From: Hyphomicrobiales bacterium | GTDB lineage: Bacteria > Pseudomonadota > Alphaproteobacteria > Rhizobiales > Beijerinckiaceae | Assembly (NCBI GenBank): GCA_028865375.1 | Contig: JAGWKJ010000067.1 | Span: forward strand, 1-9,929 | Length of the DNA stretch: 9,929 nucleotides | Direction of reading: 5' to 3' | Part shown: positions 1 through 7,235 of the stretch, in pieces | How positions within the stretch are numbered: the first letter of the stretch is position 1 | Layout of the letters: each line of letters opens with the position of its first letter | The notes under the pieces: generated by a model | Databases searched by the model: none | Told to the model about the DNA's origin: nothing | What the model saw: only the letters and a program-made list of their open reading frames with translations | Translations under genes and position numbers: made by a program

Positions 1-296
1 TGCGCCGCGAGGTCCTGCCCAACGCGATGGCGCCGCTGGTGTCCGAATTCGGCCTGCGGTTCAGCTTCAACTTCCTGTTCGTGGCGGCGCTGAGCTTCCT
101 GGGGCTCGGCGTGCAGCCGCCTTACGCGGACTGGGGCGGCATGGTCCGCGAGAACGCGGCGGCGATCAACTTCGGCATGTACGCGCCGATCTGGCCGGCG
201 CTCGCCATCGCGACGCTGACGGTCGGCGTGAACCTGATCGTCGACTGGCTGCTGTCGATCGACGCGCGTCCGTCCGGCGCGCAAGCGGAGATGTGA
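1..296 (+). CDS. Peptide ABC transporter permease (DppC/OppC type), C-terminal end, 5' partial
   Basis: This is the last ~97 residues of an inner-membrane permease of the dipeptide/oligopeptide/nickel (DppC/OppC) family; the frame is already open at base 3 and ends at TGA 294-296. The fragment opens with RREVLPNAMAPL, the end of the cytoplasmic EAA loop that docks on the ATPase. It is followed by a hydrophobic segment ending in the family hallmark ALSFLGLGVQPP, then the DWGGM stretch, and a last membrane helix (about WPALAIATLTVGVNLIVDWL) before a short polar tail. The ALSFLGLG...P..WG pattern is characteristic of DppC-like rather than DppB-like subunits. It lies 4 nt upstream of the fused ATPase gene, so it is surely part of the same importer. 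The substrate cannot be read from this fragment; peptides, opines or other amides are all possible for the family. Confidence 0.92.
   Translation, partial: RREVLPNAMAPLVSEFGLRFSFNFLFVAALSFLGLGVQPPYADWGGMVRENAAAINFGMYAPIWPALAIATLTVGVNLIVDWLLSIDARPSGAQAEM
285..290 (+). promoter_or_regulatory. Ribosome binding site for the ABC ATPase TTG start
   Basis: GCGGAG inside the last permease codons lies 10 nt before the TTG at 301. It supports the rare TTG start: the first in-frame ATG comes only after the Walker A motif and would destroy the first nucleotide-binding domain. An in-frame GTG at 316 is the only plausible alternative. Confidence 0.5.
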
Positions 297-300
297 GACA

Positions 301-1926
301 TTGTCCGACGACCTCGTGCTGCTGCTGGAGGGCCTCGTCGTCGAGACGACGAACGGCGCCGTTCTGGTCGATCACGTCGACGCCCGCCTCAAGCGAGGCG
401 AGATCCTCGGCCTGATCGGGGAATCGGGCGCCGGCAAGTCGACCATCGGGCTCGCCGCGATGGCCTATGCGCGCGCCGGTTGTCGGATCGTCGAGGGCAA
501 GGTCGCCATCAACGGCACGGACTTGCGCGCCAGCACCGCCGTGCAGCGCCGGGACTTCCGCGGCAAGAGCATCGCCTACATCGCCCAGAGCGCGGCCGCC
601 TCGTTCAATCCCGCGATGACGATCATGGACCAGGTGTGCGAGGCGCCCACCGTGCACGGCGTCATGCGCCGGCCGGAGGCGGAGGCCTACGCGCGCCGCC
701 TGTTCTCGATCCTGCGGCTGCCCGACCCAGACAATTTCGGGAACCGCTATCCGCACGAGGCGTCGGGCGGCCAATTGCAGCGCGCCATGGCCGCGATGGC
801 GATGAGCTGCCGGCCCGACATCATCGTGCTCGACGAGCCGACGACCGCGCTCGACGTGACGACGCAGATCGAGGTGCTCGCGCTGCTGCGCGACCTGATC
901 CGGGAATTCGGCACCGCGGGGCTCTACATCACGCACGACCTCTCGGTGGTGGCGCAGGTCGCCCATCGCATCATGGTGCTGCGCGGCGGCAAGCCGGTCG
1001 AGATCGGCGACGCGCGCCAGGTGCTGGAACGGCCGACCACGGCCTACGCGACGGCGCTCGTCAACGAGCGCCGCTCGGCCGACAAGATCGCGCTCGCCGT
1101 GCCGCCGGCCGGCGGGGAGACGATGCTTGCGATCTCCGGCGTCGAGGCGGGCTACGTCAAGGGCTCGCCGGCCCTTTCGGACATCGACCTGACGATCCGC
1201 CGCGGCGAGACGGTCGCGGTGGTGGGCGAGTCGGGATCGGGCAAGAGCACGCTGGCGCGCGTCGTCGTCGGCTTGCTGCCGCGCTGGGCCGGCGACATCT
1301 CGCTCGCGGGGAAACCGCTTCCCCCGTCGTTGAAGGGCCGGCCGAAGGACACGTTGCGGCGCCTCCAGATGGTGCATCAGATGCCCGACGTGGCGCTGAA
1401 CCCGCGCCAGCCGATCGGCGAGATCGTCGGCCGGCCGATGCAGGCGTTCTTCGGCCGCTCGGGCGCGGAAACCCGCGAGCGCGTCGCCAAGCTGCTATCG
1501 ATGGTGGGCCTGCCGGAGGAATTCGCGCAGCGCCGGCCGGGCCAGCTGTCCGGCGGGCAGAAGCAGCGCGTGTGCATCGCGCGCGCGCTCGCCGCCGAGC
1601 CCGACGTGGTGATCTGCGACGAGCCGACCTCCGCGCTCGACCCCTTGGTGGCCGAGGAAGTGCTGAAGCTGCTGCGCCGGCTGCAGGACGAGCTCGGCCT
1701 CGCCTACATGTTCATCACCCACGACCTCGGCACCGTGCGCCGCATCGCGCACCGCACCGCCGTCATGCTCAAGGGCCGCATCGTCGCACAGGGGCCGACC
1801 GCCGAAATCTTCCGGCCGCCTTTCCATCCCTACACCGAGAAGCTGATCTCCTCCGTGCCGGAGATGGATCCGACCTGGCTCGACCGCATCCTCGCCGCGC
1901 GCAAGGCGCCGGAAGCCGCGGCCTGA
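301..1926 (+). CDS. Fused dipeptide/oligopeptide ABC transporter ATP-binding protein (DppD-DppF type, two NBDs)
   Basis: This 541-residue cytoplasmic protein carries two complete ATPase domains and powers the peptide-type importer whose permease is just upstream. Domain 1 has Walker A GESGAGKST (40-48), Q-loop Q96, signature ASGGQ (154-158), Walker B IIVLDEP (174-180) and H-loop H212. Domain 2 has Walker A GESGSGKST (309-317), Q-loop Q360, signature LSGGQ (416-420), Walker B VVICDEP (436-442) and H-loop H474. The tail PFHPYTEKLISSVP (about 507-520) is the C-terminal element typical of oligopeptide/dipeptide ATPases. A linker near residues 255-275 joins the halves. All catalytic elements look intact in both halves, so both sites should hydrolyse ATP; the only oddity is Ala for Leu at the start of the first signature motif. 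The length matches the fused GsiA-like group common in Alphaproteobacteria. The TTG start is supported by a GCGGAG sequence upstream, and the stop overlaps the ribosome binding site of the next gene. Confidence 0.96.
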   Translation: MSDDLVLLLEGLVVETTNGAVLVDHVDARLKRGEILGLIGESGAGKSTIGLAAMAYARAGCRIVEGKVAINGTDLRASTAVQRRDFRGKSIAYIAQSAAASFNPAMTIMDQVCEAPTVHGVMRRPEAEAYARRLFSILRLPDPDNFGNRYPHEASGGQLQRAMAAMAMSCRPDIIVLDEPTTALDVTTQIEVLALLRDLIREFGTAGLYITHDLSVVAQVAHRIMVLRGGKPVEIGDARQVLERPTTAYATALVNERRSADKIALAVPPAGGETMLAISGVEAGYVKGSPALSDIDLTIRRGETVAVVGESGSGKSTLARVVVGLLPRWAGDISLAGKPLPPSLKGRPKDTLRRLQMVHQMPDVALNPRQPIGEIVGRPMQAFFGRSGAETRERVAKLLSMVGLPEEFAQRRPGQLSGGQKQRVCIARALAAEPDVVICDEPTSALDPLVAEEVLKLLRRLQDELGLAYMFITHDLGTVRRIAHRTAVMLKGRIVAQGPTAEIFRPPFHPYTEKLISSVPEMDPTWLDRILAARKAPEAAA

Positions 1927-1930
1927 GGGA
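1925..1930 (+). promoter_or_regulatory. Ribosome binding site for the CocE/NonD hydrolase, overlapping the upstream stop codon
   Basis: GAGGGA begins inside the ATPase stop codon (TGA 1924-1926) and lies 7 nt before TTG 1938. This supports translational coupling. It favours the TTG over the next in-frame ATG at 1971, which would cut off the conserved first strand (VENVFVP). Confidence 0.65.
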
Positions 1931-1937
1931 CGCGGAC

Positions 1938-3926
1938 TTGGTCGAGACGGTCGAAAACGTCTTCGTTCCGATGGCCGACGGCACGCGGTTGGCGGCGCGC
2001 CTGTGGTTGCCGGCGGCCACGTCGCGGCCCGCGCCGGCGCTGCTCGAATACGTGCCCTATCGCAAGCGTGACGGCACCCGCCCGCGCGACGAGCCGATGC
2101 ACGGCTGGTTCGCCGCGCACGGCTACGCGGTGGTCCGGCTCGACCTGCGCGGATCGGGCGATTCCGACGGTACGCTCGACGACGAATACCTGCCGCGCGA
2201 GCTCGACGACGCCGTCGAGGCGATCGCATGGATCGCGCGCCAAGCTTGGTGCGACGGCGCCGTCGGAATGATGGGCAAGTCCTGGGGCGGGTTCAACGCG
2301 CTGCAGGTCGCGGCCCTGCGGCCGCCCGCGCTGAAAGCCATCCTCGCCGTCTGCTCGACCGACGACCGCTTCGCCGACGACATCCATTTCAAGGGCGGCT
2401 GCGTCCTCGGCGACAATCTCTGGTGGGGCGCGATCATGCTGGCCTACCAGTCGCGGCCGCCCGATCCCGCGATCGTCGGCGACGCCTGGCGTGCGCGCTG
2501 GCTGGAGCGGCTCGAAGCGATGCCGCATTGGCCGACGCTTTGGCTCGCGCATCAGCGGCGCGACGCCTATTGGCGCCACGGCTCCGTCTGCGAGGATTAT
2601 TCCGCGATCGAGGTTCCGGTGTTCGCGGTCGGTGGCTGGGCCGACGCCTACACGAACGCCGTGCCGCGCCTGCTCGAAGGGCTGCGCGTCCCGTGCCTCG
2701 GGCTGATCGGACCGTGGGGCCACCTCTATCCGCACGACGGCGCGCCTGGCCCGGCGATCGGCTTCCTGCAAGAGGCCCTGCGCTGGTGGGACCACTGGCT
2801 GAAGGGCGTCGATTCCGGAATCATGCGCGAGCCGACGCTGCGCGCCTATGTAGAAGACTGGACGCCGCCGGGCGACCGGGAGCGCGTGCCGGGCCGTTGG
2901 GTCGGCGAGCGCGCATGGCCCTCGCCGCGCGTCGCGCGCCGCACGCTCGAAGCCGGCGCCCTCGGCCTCGATCGCGGCGGCGCGGCGACGACGGCCTCGC
3001 TGGCTTCGCCGAGCCGCACGGGCGTCGCCGCCGGCGAATGGATGGGCACGGGCGTCGCGGGCCAGGCCGCGGGCGACCAGCGGATCGACGACGCCCATTC
3101 GCTCGTCTTCGATTCCGCGCCGCTGGCGGAGCGCGTCGAAATCCTCGGCGCGCCGCAGATCGAGTTCGACGTGGCCTCCGACCGGCCGGTCGCGCAGCTC
3201 TGCGCCCGCCTGTGCGACGTCGCGCCCGACGGCTCGTCGCGCCGCGTGTCCTACGGAGTCCTGAACCTCGCGCATCGCGACGGCCATGCCGCGCCGTCGC
3301 CCATGCCCGTCGGCGATTTCGTCCGCGTGCGCCTGAAGCTCGACGATTGCGGCCACGCCTTCGCGTCCGGTCACGTCGTGCGGCTCGCGTTGTCGAGCGC
3401 CTATTGGCCGATGGTCTGGCCCGCGCCCGAGGTCGCGACGCTGACGTTCCGGCTGCCCGGGACGTTGGTCCTGCCCGTGCGGCCGCCCGATCCGCGCGAC
3501 GCGGAGATCGCGTTCGCGCGGCCCGAACGCGGGCCGGCGACGCCGACGACCAAGGTCTCCGAGGGCGCGCAATCGCGCCGTTCGTCGTTCGATCCGTCGA
3601 CCGGGGAGGCGACCACCGTCGTGGAAGGTCGCGGCGGCCTGTTCGGCGAGGGCGCGGTCCGGCTCGACGACATCGGCACGACGGTCGCCCACGACTTGCG
3701 CCGCGAGTTCTCGATCCGCGCCGACGACCCGTCCTCGGCCTCCCAGCGAGTGATCCAATCCTACTCCATGGAAATGGCGGGCGTCGCGTTCCGCATCGAG
3801 ACCGTCTCGACCATGACCGCGACGCCGACGCATTTCCGGCTCCGCTCGCGCCTCGCCGCGACGCAGGACGGCGCCCCGGCCTTCGAGCGCGAATGGGTCG
3901 ACGAGATCGCGCGCGACCTGACGTGA
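1938..3926 (+). CDS. CocE/NonD family hydrolase (X-Pro dipeptidyl-peptidase-like, S15 family)
   Basis: This 662-residue alpha/beta hydrolase cleaves an ester or amide bond; the family includes cocaine esterase, glutaryl-7-ACA acylase and X-Pro dipeptidyl-peptidase. The N-terminus VPMADGTRLAARLWLP is the usual first strand pair. The nucleophile elbow GKSWGG gives Ser115, the acid is Asp236 in GGWADAY, and the base is His262 in GPWGH. Trp116 after the nucleophile and the W-rich cap region (about 150-225) fit the family. A PepX_C jelly-roll-like domain runs about 300-512, followed by a ~150-residue beta-rich tail ending in EWVDEIARDL. This makes it longer than the ~575 residues of cocaine esterase, but I recall the same tail in alphaproteobacterial homologues. 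There is no signal peptide, so it acts in the cytoplasm. It lies 11 nt after the ATPase gene and probably processes the imported compound. The substrate is not predictable. The TTG start is chosen on the ribosome site and the conserved N-terminus. Confidence 0.9.
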   Translation: MVETVENVFVPMADGTRLAARLWLPAATSRPAPALLEYVPYRKRDGTRPRDEPMHGWFAAHGYAVVRLDLRGSGDSDGTLDDEYLPRELDDAVEAIAWIARQAWCDGAVGMMGKSWGGFNALQVAALRPPALKAILAVCSTDDRFADDIHFKGGCVLGDNLWWGAIMLAYQSRPPDPAIVGDAWRARWLERLEAMPHWPTLWLAHQRRDAYWRHGSVCEDYSAIEVPVFAVGGWADAYTNAVPRLLEGLRVPCLGLIGPWGHLYPHDGAPGPAIGFLQEALRWWDHWLKGVDSGIMREPTLRAYVEDWTPPGDRERVPGRWVGERAWPSPRVARRTLEAGALGLDRGGAATTASLASPSRTGVAAGEWMGTGVAGQAAGDQRIDDAHSLVFDSAPLAERVEILGAPQIEFDVASDRPVAQLCARLCDVAPDGSSRRVSYGVLNLAHRDGHAAPSPMPVGDFVRVRLKLDDCGHAFASGHVVRLALSSAYWPMVWPAPEVATLTFRLPGTLVLPVRPPDPRDAEIAFARPERGPATPTTKVSEGAQSRRSSFDPSTGEATTVVEGRGGLFGEGAVRLDDIGTTVAHDLRREFSIRADDPSSASQRVIQSYSMEMAGVAFRIETVSTMTATPTHFRLRSRLAATQDGAPAFEREWVDEIARDLT

Positions 3927-3936
3927 AGCGCCCCGT
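3927..3936. other. Convergent operon junction, 10 nt, no terminator seen
   Basis: The hydrolase stop (TGA 3924-3926) and the MttB-like stop (minus-strand TGA 3939-3937) face each other across 10 bases. Only a 4-bp TGAA/TTCA match brackets them, and neither side has a stable stem followed by a T run. Any terminator must be Rho-dependent or lie inside the opposing coding regions. Confidence 0.6.
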
Positions 3937-5487
3937 TCAGTAGCTGGCGTCGGGCATCGAGGCCTTCTTGCGCTCGACGAAGTCGCGCAGCGCTTCGTCG
4001 ACGCCCGGATCGATCGGCGGCGCCTCGTATTCGGCGAGCGTCCGCTTCCAGCTCGCGTTGGCGCGCGTCGCCGCGTCCTTGCCGCCCTCGTCGCGCCATT
4101 GCTCGAAGGAATTGTTGTCGGCGACGGTCGAGCGATAGAAGGCGGTCTCGAAATTGGCCTGCGTATGCGGCGCGCCGAGGAAGTGCCCGCCCGGCGCCAC
4201 TTGGTGGAACGCGTCCATCGCCTGGCCGTTGGGCGACAGGTCGACGCCCTGGGCGAGCTTGTGCATCGCGCCGAGCTGGTCGAAGTCGAGCACGAACTTC
4301 TCGTAGCCGGCGACGAGCCCGCCTTCGAGCCAGCCCGCCGCGTGCAGCACGAAGTTCGTGCCCGCGAGCACGGTCGGCAGCAACGTCTGCGCGCTCTCGT
4401 AGGCCGCCTGCGCGTCGGGCAGCTTGGAGGCGCAGAGCGAGCCGCCGGTGCGGAACGGCAGCTTCATGCGCCGCGCGAGCTGGCCGGCGCCGAAGATCGC
4501 CAGCGTCGCCTCCGGCGTGCCGAAGGTCGGCGCGCCAGACTGCATCGACAGCGTCGAGACGAAAGTGCCGAAGACGCAGGGCGCGCCCGGGCGCACGAGC
4601 TGGCAGAACGCGACGCCCCCCATCACCTCGGCCAGCACCTGCGTCAGCGTGCCGGCGACCGAGACCGGGCTCATCGCGCCCGACAGGATGAAGGGCGTGA
4701 TGATGCAGGCTTGGTTCGCGGCGGCATAGGCTTCCGCCGCGCCCAGCATGGTGGCGTCCCACACCAGCGGCGAGTTCGCGTTGATGAGGCTGGTGCAGAC
4801 CGCGTTGTCGCGCACGAAATCGGCGCCGAACAGGATGTCGCACATCGCGACCGTGTCCCTGGCGCGCTCGGGATGGGTGACCGATCCCATGAACGGCTTG
4901 TCGGAGAGCCGCATGTGCGAATAGACCATCTCGAGATGGCGCTTGTTGACCGGCAGGTCGACCGGCTCGCACACCGTGCCGCCGGAATGGTGGACGTAGG
5001 GGTTCGCATAGGCGAGCTTCACGAAATTGCGGAAGTCCTCGATCGTGCCGTAACGCCGCCCGCCGTCGATGTCGTACACGAAGGGCGAGCCGTAGTTCGG
5101 CGCGAACACCGTGTTTTTGCCGCCGATGACGACGTTGCGTTCCGGGTTGCGCGCGCGCTGGACGTAGGTTTCCGGCGCGGTCGCGCACAGCTTGCGGGCG
5201 AGCCCCTTGGGGAAGCGTACGCGGTTCCCGTCGACGTCGGCGCCGGCCTCCTTGAACCGCGCGAGCGCGGCGGGATAATCGCGGAACTCGAGGCCGACCT
5301 CCTGCAACAGCGTCTCGGCGTTCGCCTCGACGATGGCGAGGCCCTCCTCGTTCAGCACTTCGACGAGCGGGATGTTGCGCACGATGTAGGGGATCGAAGC
5401 GCCGCCGCGCTTGGTCCGCGCCGCCCGGCGCGCGTCGCGGCCGCGCCGCGTTTCGGCCGCCGGCGCCCCTTCGGTCTCGGTCGTCAT
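3937..5487 (-). CDS. Trimethylamine methyltransferase (MttB) superfamily protein, non-pyrrolysine type
   Basis: This 516-residue TIM-barrel methyltransferase belongs to the MttB superfamily, whose members move a methyl group from a tertiary or quaternary amine to a cob(I)alamin-carrying corrinoid protein. Visible family elements are the basic N-terminal tail RRGRDARRAAR (14-24), the segment ASIPYIVRNIP followed by helix LNEEGLAIVEANAETLL, the DFRNFVKLAYANPYVHHSGG region (151-170), ITPFILSGAMSPVSVAGTL (263-281), and the C-terminal GGHFLGAPHTQANF (433-446). The frame is uninterrupted with no in-frame amber codon, so it is not a pyrrolysine-dependent trimethylamine enzyme. The best-studied non-pyrrolysine relative is MtgB, a glycine betaine:corrinoid methyltransferase, and the neighbouring betaine-type genes favour a similar substrate. 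No corrinoid protein or methylcobamide:folate methyltransferase is in the window. The start at ATG 5487 has GGAGGGA 6 nt upstream; an ATG at 5547 would add 20 arginine/lysine-rich residues without a good ribosome site. It is the last visible gene of the minus-strand operon. Confidence 0.92.
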   Translation of the reverse strand: MTTETEGAPAAETRRGRDARRAARTKRGGASIPYIVRNIPLVEVLNEEGLAIVEANAETLLQEVGLEFRDYPAALARFKEAGADVDGNRVRFPKGLARKLCATAPETYVQRARNPERNVVIGGKNTVFAPNYGSPFVYDIDGGRRYGTIEDFRNFVKLAYANPYVHHSGGTVCEPVDLPVNKRHLEMVYSHMRLSDKPFMGSVTHPERARDTVAMCDILFGADFVRDNAVCTSLINANSPLVWDATMLGAAEAYAAANQACIITPFILSGAMSPVSVAGTLTQVLAEVMGGVAFCQLVRPGAPCVFGTFVSTLSMQSGAPTFGTPEATLAIFGAGQLARRMKLPFRTGGSLCASKLPDAQAAYESAQTLLPTVLAGTNFVLHAAGWLEGGLVAGYEKFVLDFDQLGAMHKLAQGVDLSPNGQAMDAFHQVAPGGHFLGAPHTQANFETAFYRSTVADNNSFEQWRDEGGKDAATRANASWKRTLAEYEAPPIDPGVDEALRDFVERKKASMPDASY

Positions 5488-5551
5488 GTCGCGTCCCTCC
5501 GGTTCGACGTTAGCGCGGCGCAAGGCCCGCGGCTTTCCTTTTCGCATCGTA
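5488..5551 (-). other. 64-nt gap between the betA-like and MttB-like genes
   Basis: This is the longest non-coding stretch in the window. It contains the strong ribosome site near its 3' end and an A/G-rich run (GAAAAGGAAAG) just after the betA-like stop. I see no -35/-10 pair I would defend and no terminator-like hairpin, so continued transcription into the methyltransferase gene is the simplest reading. Confidence 0.5.
5494..5500 (-). promoter_or_regulatory. Strong ribosome binding site for the MttB-like gene
   Basis: Read on the minus strand this is GGAGGGA, 6 nt before ATG 5487. It is the best Shine-Dalgarno match in the window and decides between this start and the in-frame ATG at 5547. 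It suggests that this gene is translated independently, not merely by coupling to the betA-like gene 64 nt upstream. Confidence 0.75.
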
Positions 5552-7213
5552 TCATCGCTGCCTCGTCTCCCAGTCCGGCGCGACGTGGAACGGCGCGTTC
5601 GAGGGCGGCGGCGGCGGCCTGCCGAGGATCGAATCGGCGAGCTTCTCGCCGATCATGATCGTGGGCGCGTTGAGGTTGCCGTTGGTGATCGACGGCATGA
5701 TCGAGGCGTCGACGACGCGCAGCGCGTCGAGCCCGCGCACGCGGCCCTGCGGGTCGACCACCGCCATGGGGTCGCCGTCGCCGCCCATCTTGCAGGTGCA
5801 GGAGGCGTGGTAAGCCGATTCCGCGCGCCGGCGGACGAAGTCGTCGATCGCCTCGTCGTCCGTGACGCCCGCGCCGGGCGCGATCTCGCGTCCGCGATGG
5901 GGATCGAAGGCCTTTTGCGCGAAGATCTCGCGCGTCAGGCGCACGCACGCGCGCATCTCGGCCCAATCGTCGGGGTGGCTCATGTAATCGAAGAAAATGT
6001 TGGGCGCCGCCGCGGGATCGGCGGAACGCAGGCCGACGCGGCCACGGCTCTTCGAGCGCATCGGCCCGACGTGGGCCTGGAAGCCGTGGCCTTCGGCGAG
6101 CTTCTTGCCGTCGTAGCTCACGGCGAGCGGCAGGAAATGGAACTGGATGTCGGGGAATCTCACGCCGGCGCGCGAACGGATGAAGCCGCCGGCCTCGAAC
6201 TGGTTGGTCGCGCCGTCGCCCGAGCGGTTCAGCAGCCATTGCGCGCCGACCAGCCCGCGGCCGAGCAGGCCCGTCTTGGAATAGAGCGTGATCGGCGATT
6301 TCGATTCGACCTGGAAATAGAACTCCAGATGGTCCTGCAGGTTGGCGCCGACGCCGGGCAGGTCGCCCACCACGTCGATGCCCAGCGCGCGCAGGTCGCT
6401 CGCGGGTCCGACTCCCGAGAGCATCAGGAGCTGCGGCGAATTGATCGCGCCCGCGCACAGCACGACTTCGCGCCGCGCGTTGGCGACATGGGACGTCCCG
6501 CCGCGCGAATGGCGCACGCCGACGGCGCGGCGGCCCTCGAACAGCACCTTTTCGGCGCGCGAATGGGTGACGACGGACAGGTTGCGCCGCCCCGCCGCGG
6601 GCGCGAGATAAGCGAGCGAGGCGGAACAGCGCACGCCGTCGCGAACCGTCATGTCGAGCCGGCCGAGCCCTTCCTGGCGAAAGCCGTTGAGGTCGTCGCT
6701 GACGGCGTAGCCCGCCTGGCGCCCCGCCTCCATGAAGGCGGCGTAGAGCGGATTGCGGACGTCGCCGGCGCGCGTCGACAGCGGCCCCTCGCCCCCGCGG
6801 TAATAGTCCGCGCCCTCGCGCCGAGTCTCCGCGCGCCGGAAATAGGGAAGCACGTCGCGATAGGCCCAGCCGCGCGCGCCCTCTTCCTCCCAGCGGTCGA
6901 AGTCGAGCGCGTGACCGCGCACGTAGACGAGGCCGTTGATCGAAGAGGAGCCGCCAAGGCCCTTGCCGCGCGGCACGCGCAGGACGCGGCCGCCGAGGCC
7001 GGGCTCCGGCTCGCCGACATAACCCCAATCGAACCGCTTCATGTTCATCGGGATCGACAGCGCGGCCGGCATCCGCACGTAGAGCGAGCGGTCCGTGCCG
7101 CCGTATTCGAGCAGCAGCACGGAATGGCGGCCGTCCTCGCTCAGGCGGTTGGCGACGACGCAGCCGGCCGAGCCCGCGCCGACGACGACGAAGTCGAACG
7201 TCTCCTCGCTCAT
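5552..7213 (-). CDS. betA: GMC-family oxidoreductase, choline dehydrogenase (BetA)-like
   Basis: This 553-residue FAD flavoprotein is of the glucose-methanol-choline family, and its closest match from memory is BetA, which oxidises choline to betaine aldehyde and can go on to glycine betaine. The N-terminus holds the FAD dinucleotide fold GAGSAG (12-17) with Glu36 ending the second strand (LLLE). GMC signature 1 is GKGLGGSSSINGLVYVRG (83-100) and signature 2 is GAINSPQLLMLSGVGP (255-270). BetA-like stretches include NLQDHLEFYFQ (291-301), FEAGGFIRSR (339-348) and HVGPMRSKSRG (381-391). The C-terminal active site has His469 in YHASCTCKMG and Asn515 in NGNLNAPTIMIGEK, matching the catalytic His/Asn pair of choline oxidase-type enzymes. 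The length equals that of BetA. There is no betB or betI beside it; it sits between a betaine-type Rieske oxygenase and an MttB-like methyltransferase, so the substrate may be choline or a related amino alcohol. The ATG start lies directly behind a GC hairpin. Confidence 0.85.
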   Translation of the reverse strand: MSEETFDFVVVGAGSAGCVVANRLSEDGRHSVLLLEYGGTDRSLYVRMPAALSIPMNMKRFDWGYVGEPEPGLGGRVLRVPRGKGLGGSSSINGLVYVRGHALDFDRWEEEGARGWAYRDVLPYFRRAETRREGADYYRGGEGPLSTRAGDVRNPLYAAFMEAGRQAGYAVSDDLNGFRQEGLGRLDMTVRDGVRCSASLAYLAPAAGRRNLSVVTHSRAEKVLFEGRRAVGVRHSRGGTSHVANARREVVLCAGAINSPQLLMLSGVGPASDLRALGIDVVGDLPGVGANLQDHLEFYFQVESKSPITLYSKTGLLGRGLVGAQWLLNRSGDGATNQFEAGGFIRSRAGVRFPDIQFHFLPLAVSYDGKKLAEGHGFQAHVGPMRSKSRGRVGLRSADPAAAPNIFFDYMSHPDDWAEMRACVRLTREIFAQKAFDPHRGREIAPGAGVTDDEAIDDFVRRRAESAYHASCTCKMGGDGDPMAVVDPQGRVRGLDALRVVDASIMPSITNGNLNAPTIMIGEKLADSILGRPPPPPSNAPFHVAPDWETRQR

Positions 7214-7235
7214 CGCGCGCTGCCCGTCGCGCGCG
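7214..7235 (-). repeat. Perfect GC inverted repeat filling the gap between the Rieske and betA-like genes
   Basis: On the minus strand the 22-nt gap reads as a 7-bp all-G/C stem (arms 7229-7235 and 7214-7220) around the 8-base loop GACGGGCA, and the second arm ends on the base before ATG 7213. The gap holds no other Shine-Dalgarno-like sequence than GACGGG in the loop. A folded stem could limit initiation unless ribosomes finishing the upstream Rieske gene open it. The inverted repeat is seen directly; the regulatory role is inference. Alternating CG arms also arise easily by chance in DNA this rich in GC. Confidence 0.5.

Noticed and set aside
480..1937. Open frame continuous with the hydrolase frame, which would give an 1148-residue protein
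   Set aside because: The extra N-terminal part is Arg/Ala/Gly-rich shadow sequence lying over the ABC ATPase, whose own frame holds all ATPase motifs. The hydrolase fold begins at 1938 with its own ribosome site.
1830..3833. Long antisense open frame (667 codons) opposite the hydrolase
   Set aside because: It is Arg/Ala/Asp-rich with no recognisable fold, and arises because G/C third positions remove stop codons from the opposing frame. The hydrolase on the other strand has a complete catalytic triad.
3470..3926. The ~150-residue tail of the CocE/NonD hydrolase as a novel fused domain
   Set aside because: I recall similar beta-rich tails in many ~660-residue alphaproteobacterial homologues, so it looks like a subfamily trait and not a new fusion.
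5488..5547. 20-residue N-terminal extension of the MttB-like protein from an ATG at 5547
   Set aside because: It has no good ribosome site and an Arg/Lys-rich composition, and GGAGGGA stands at the right distance before ATG 5487.
4099..5658. Long plus-strand open frame (519 codons) across the MttB-like gene
   Set aside because: It is a low-complexity shadow translation, while the minus strand encodes a clear MttB-family protein with a strong ribosome site.
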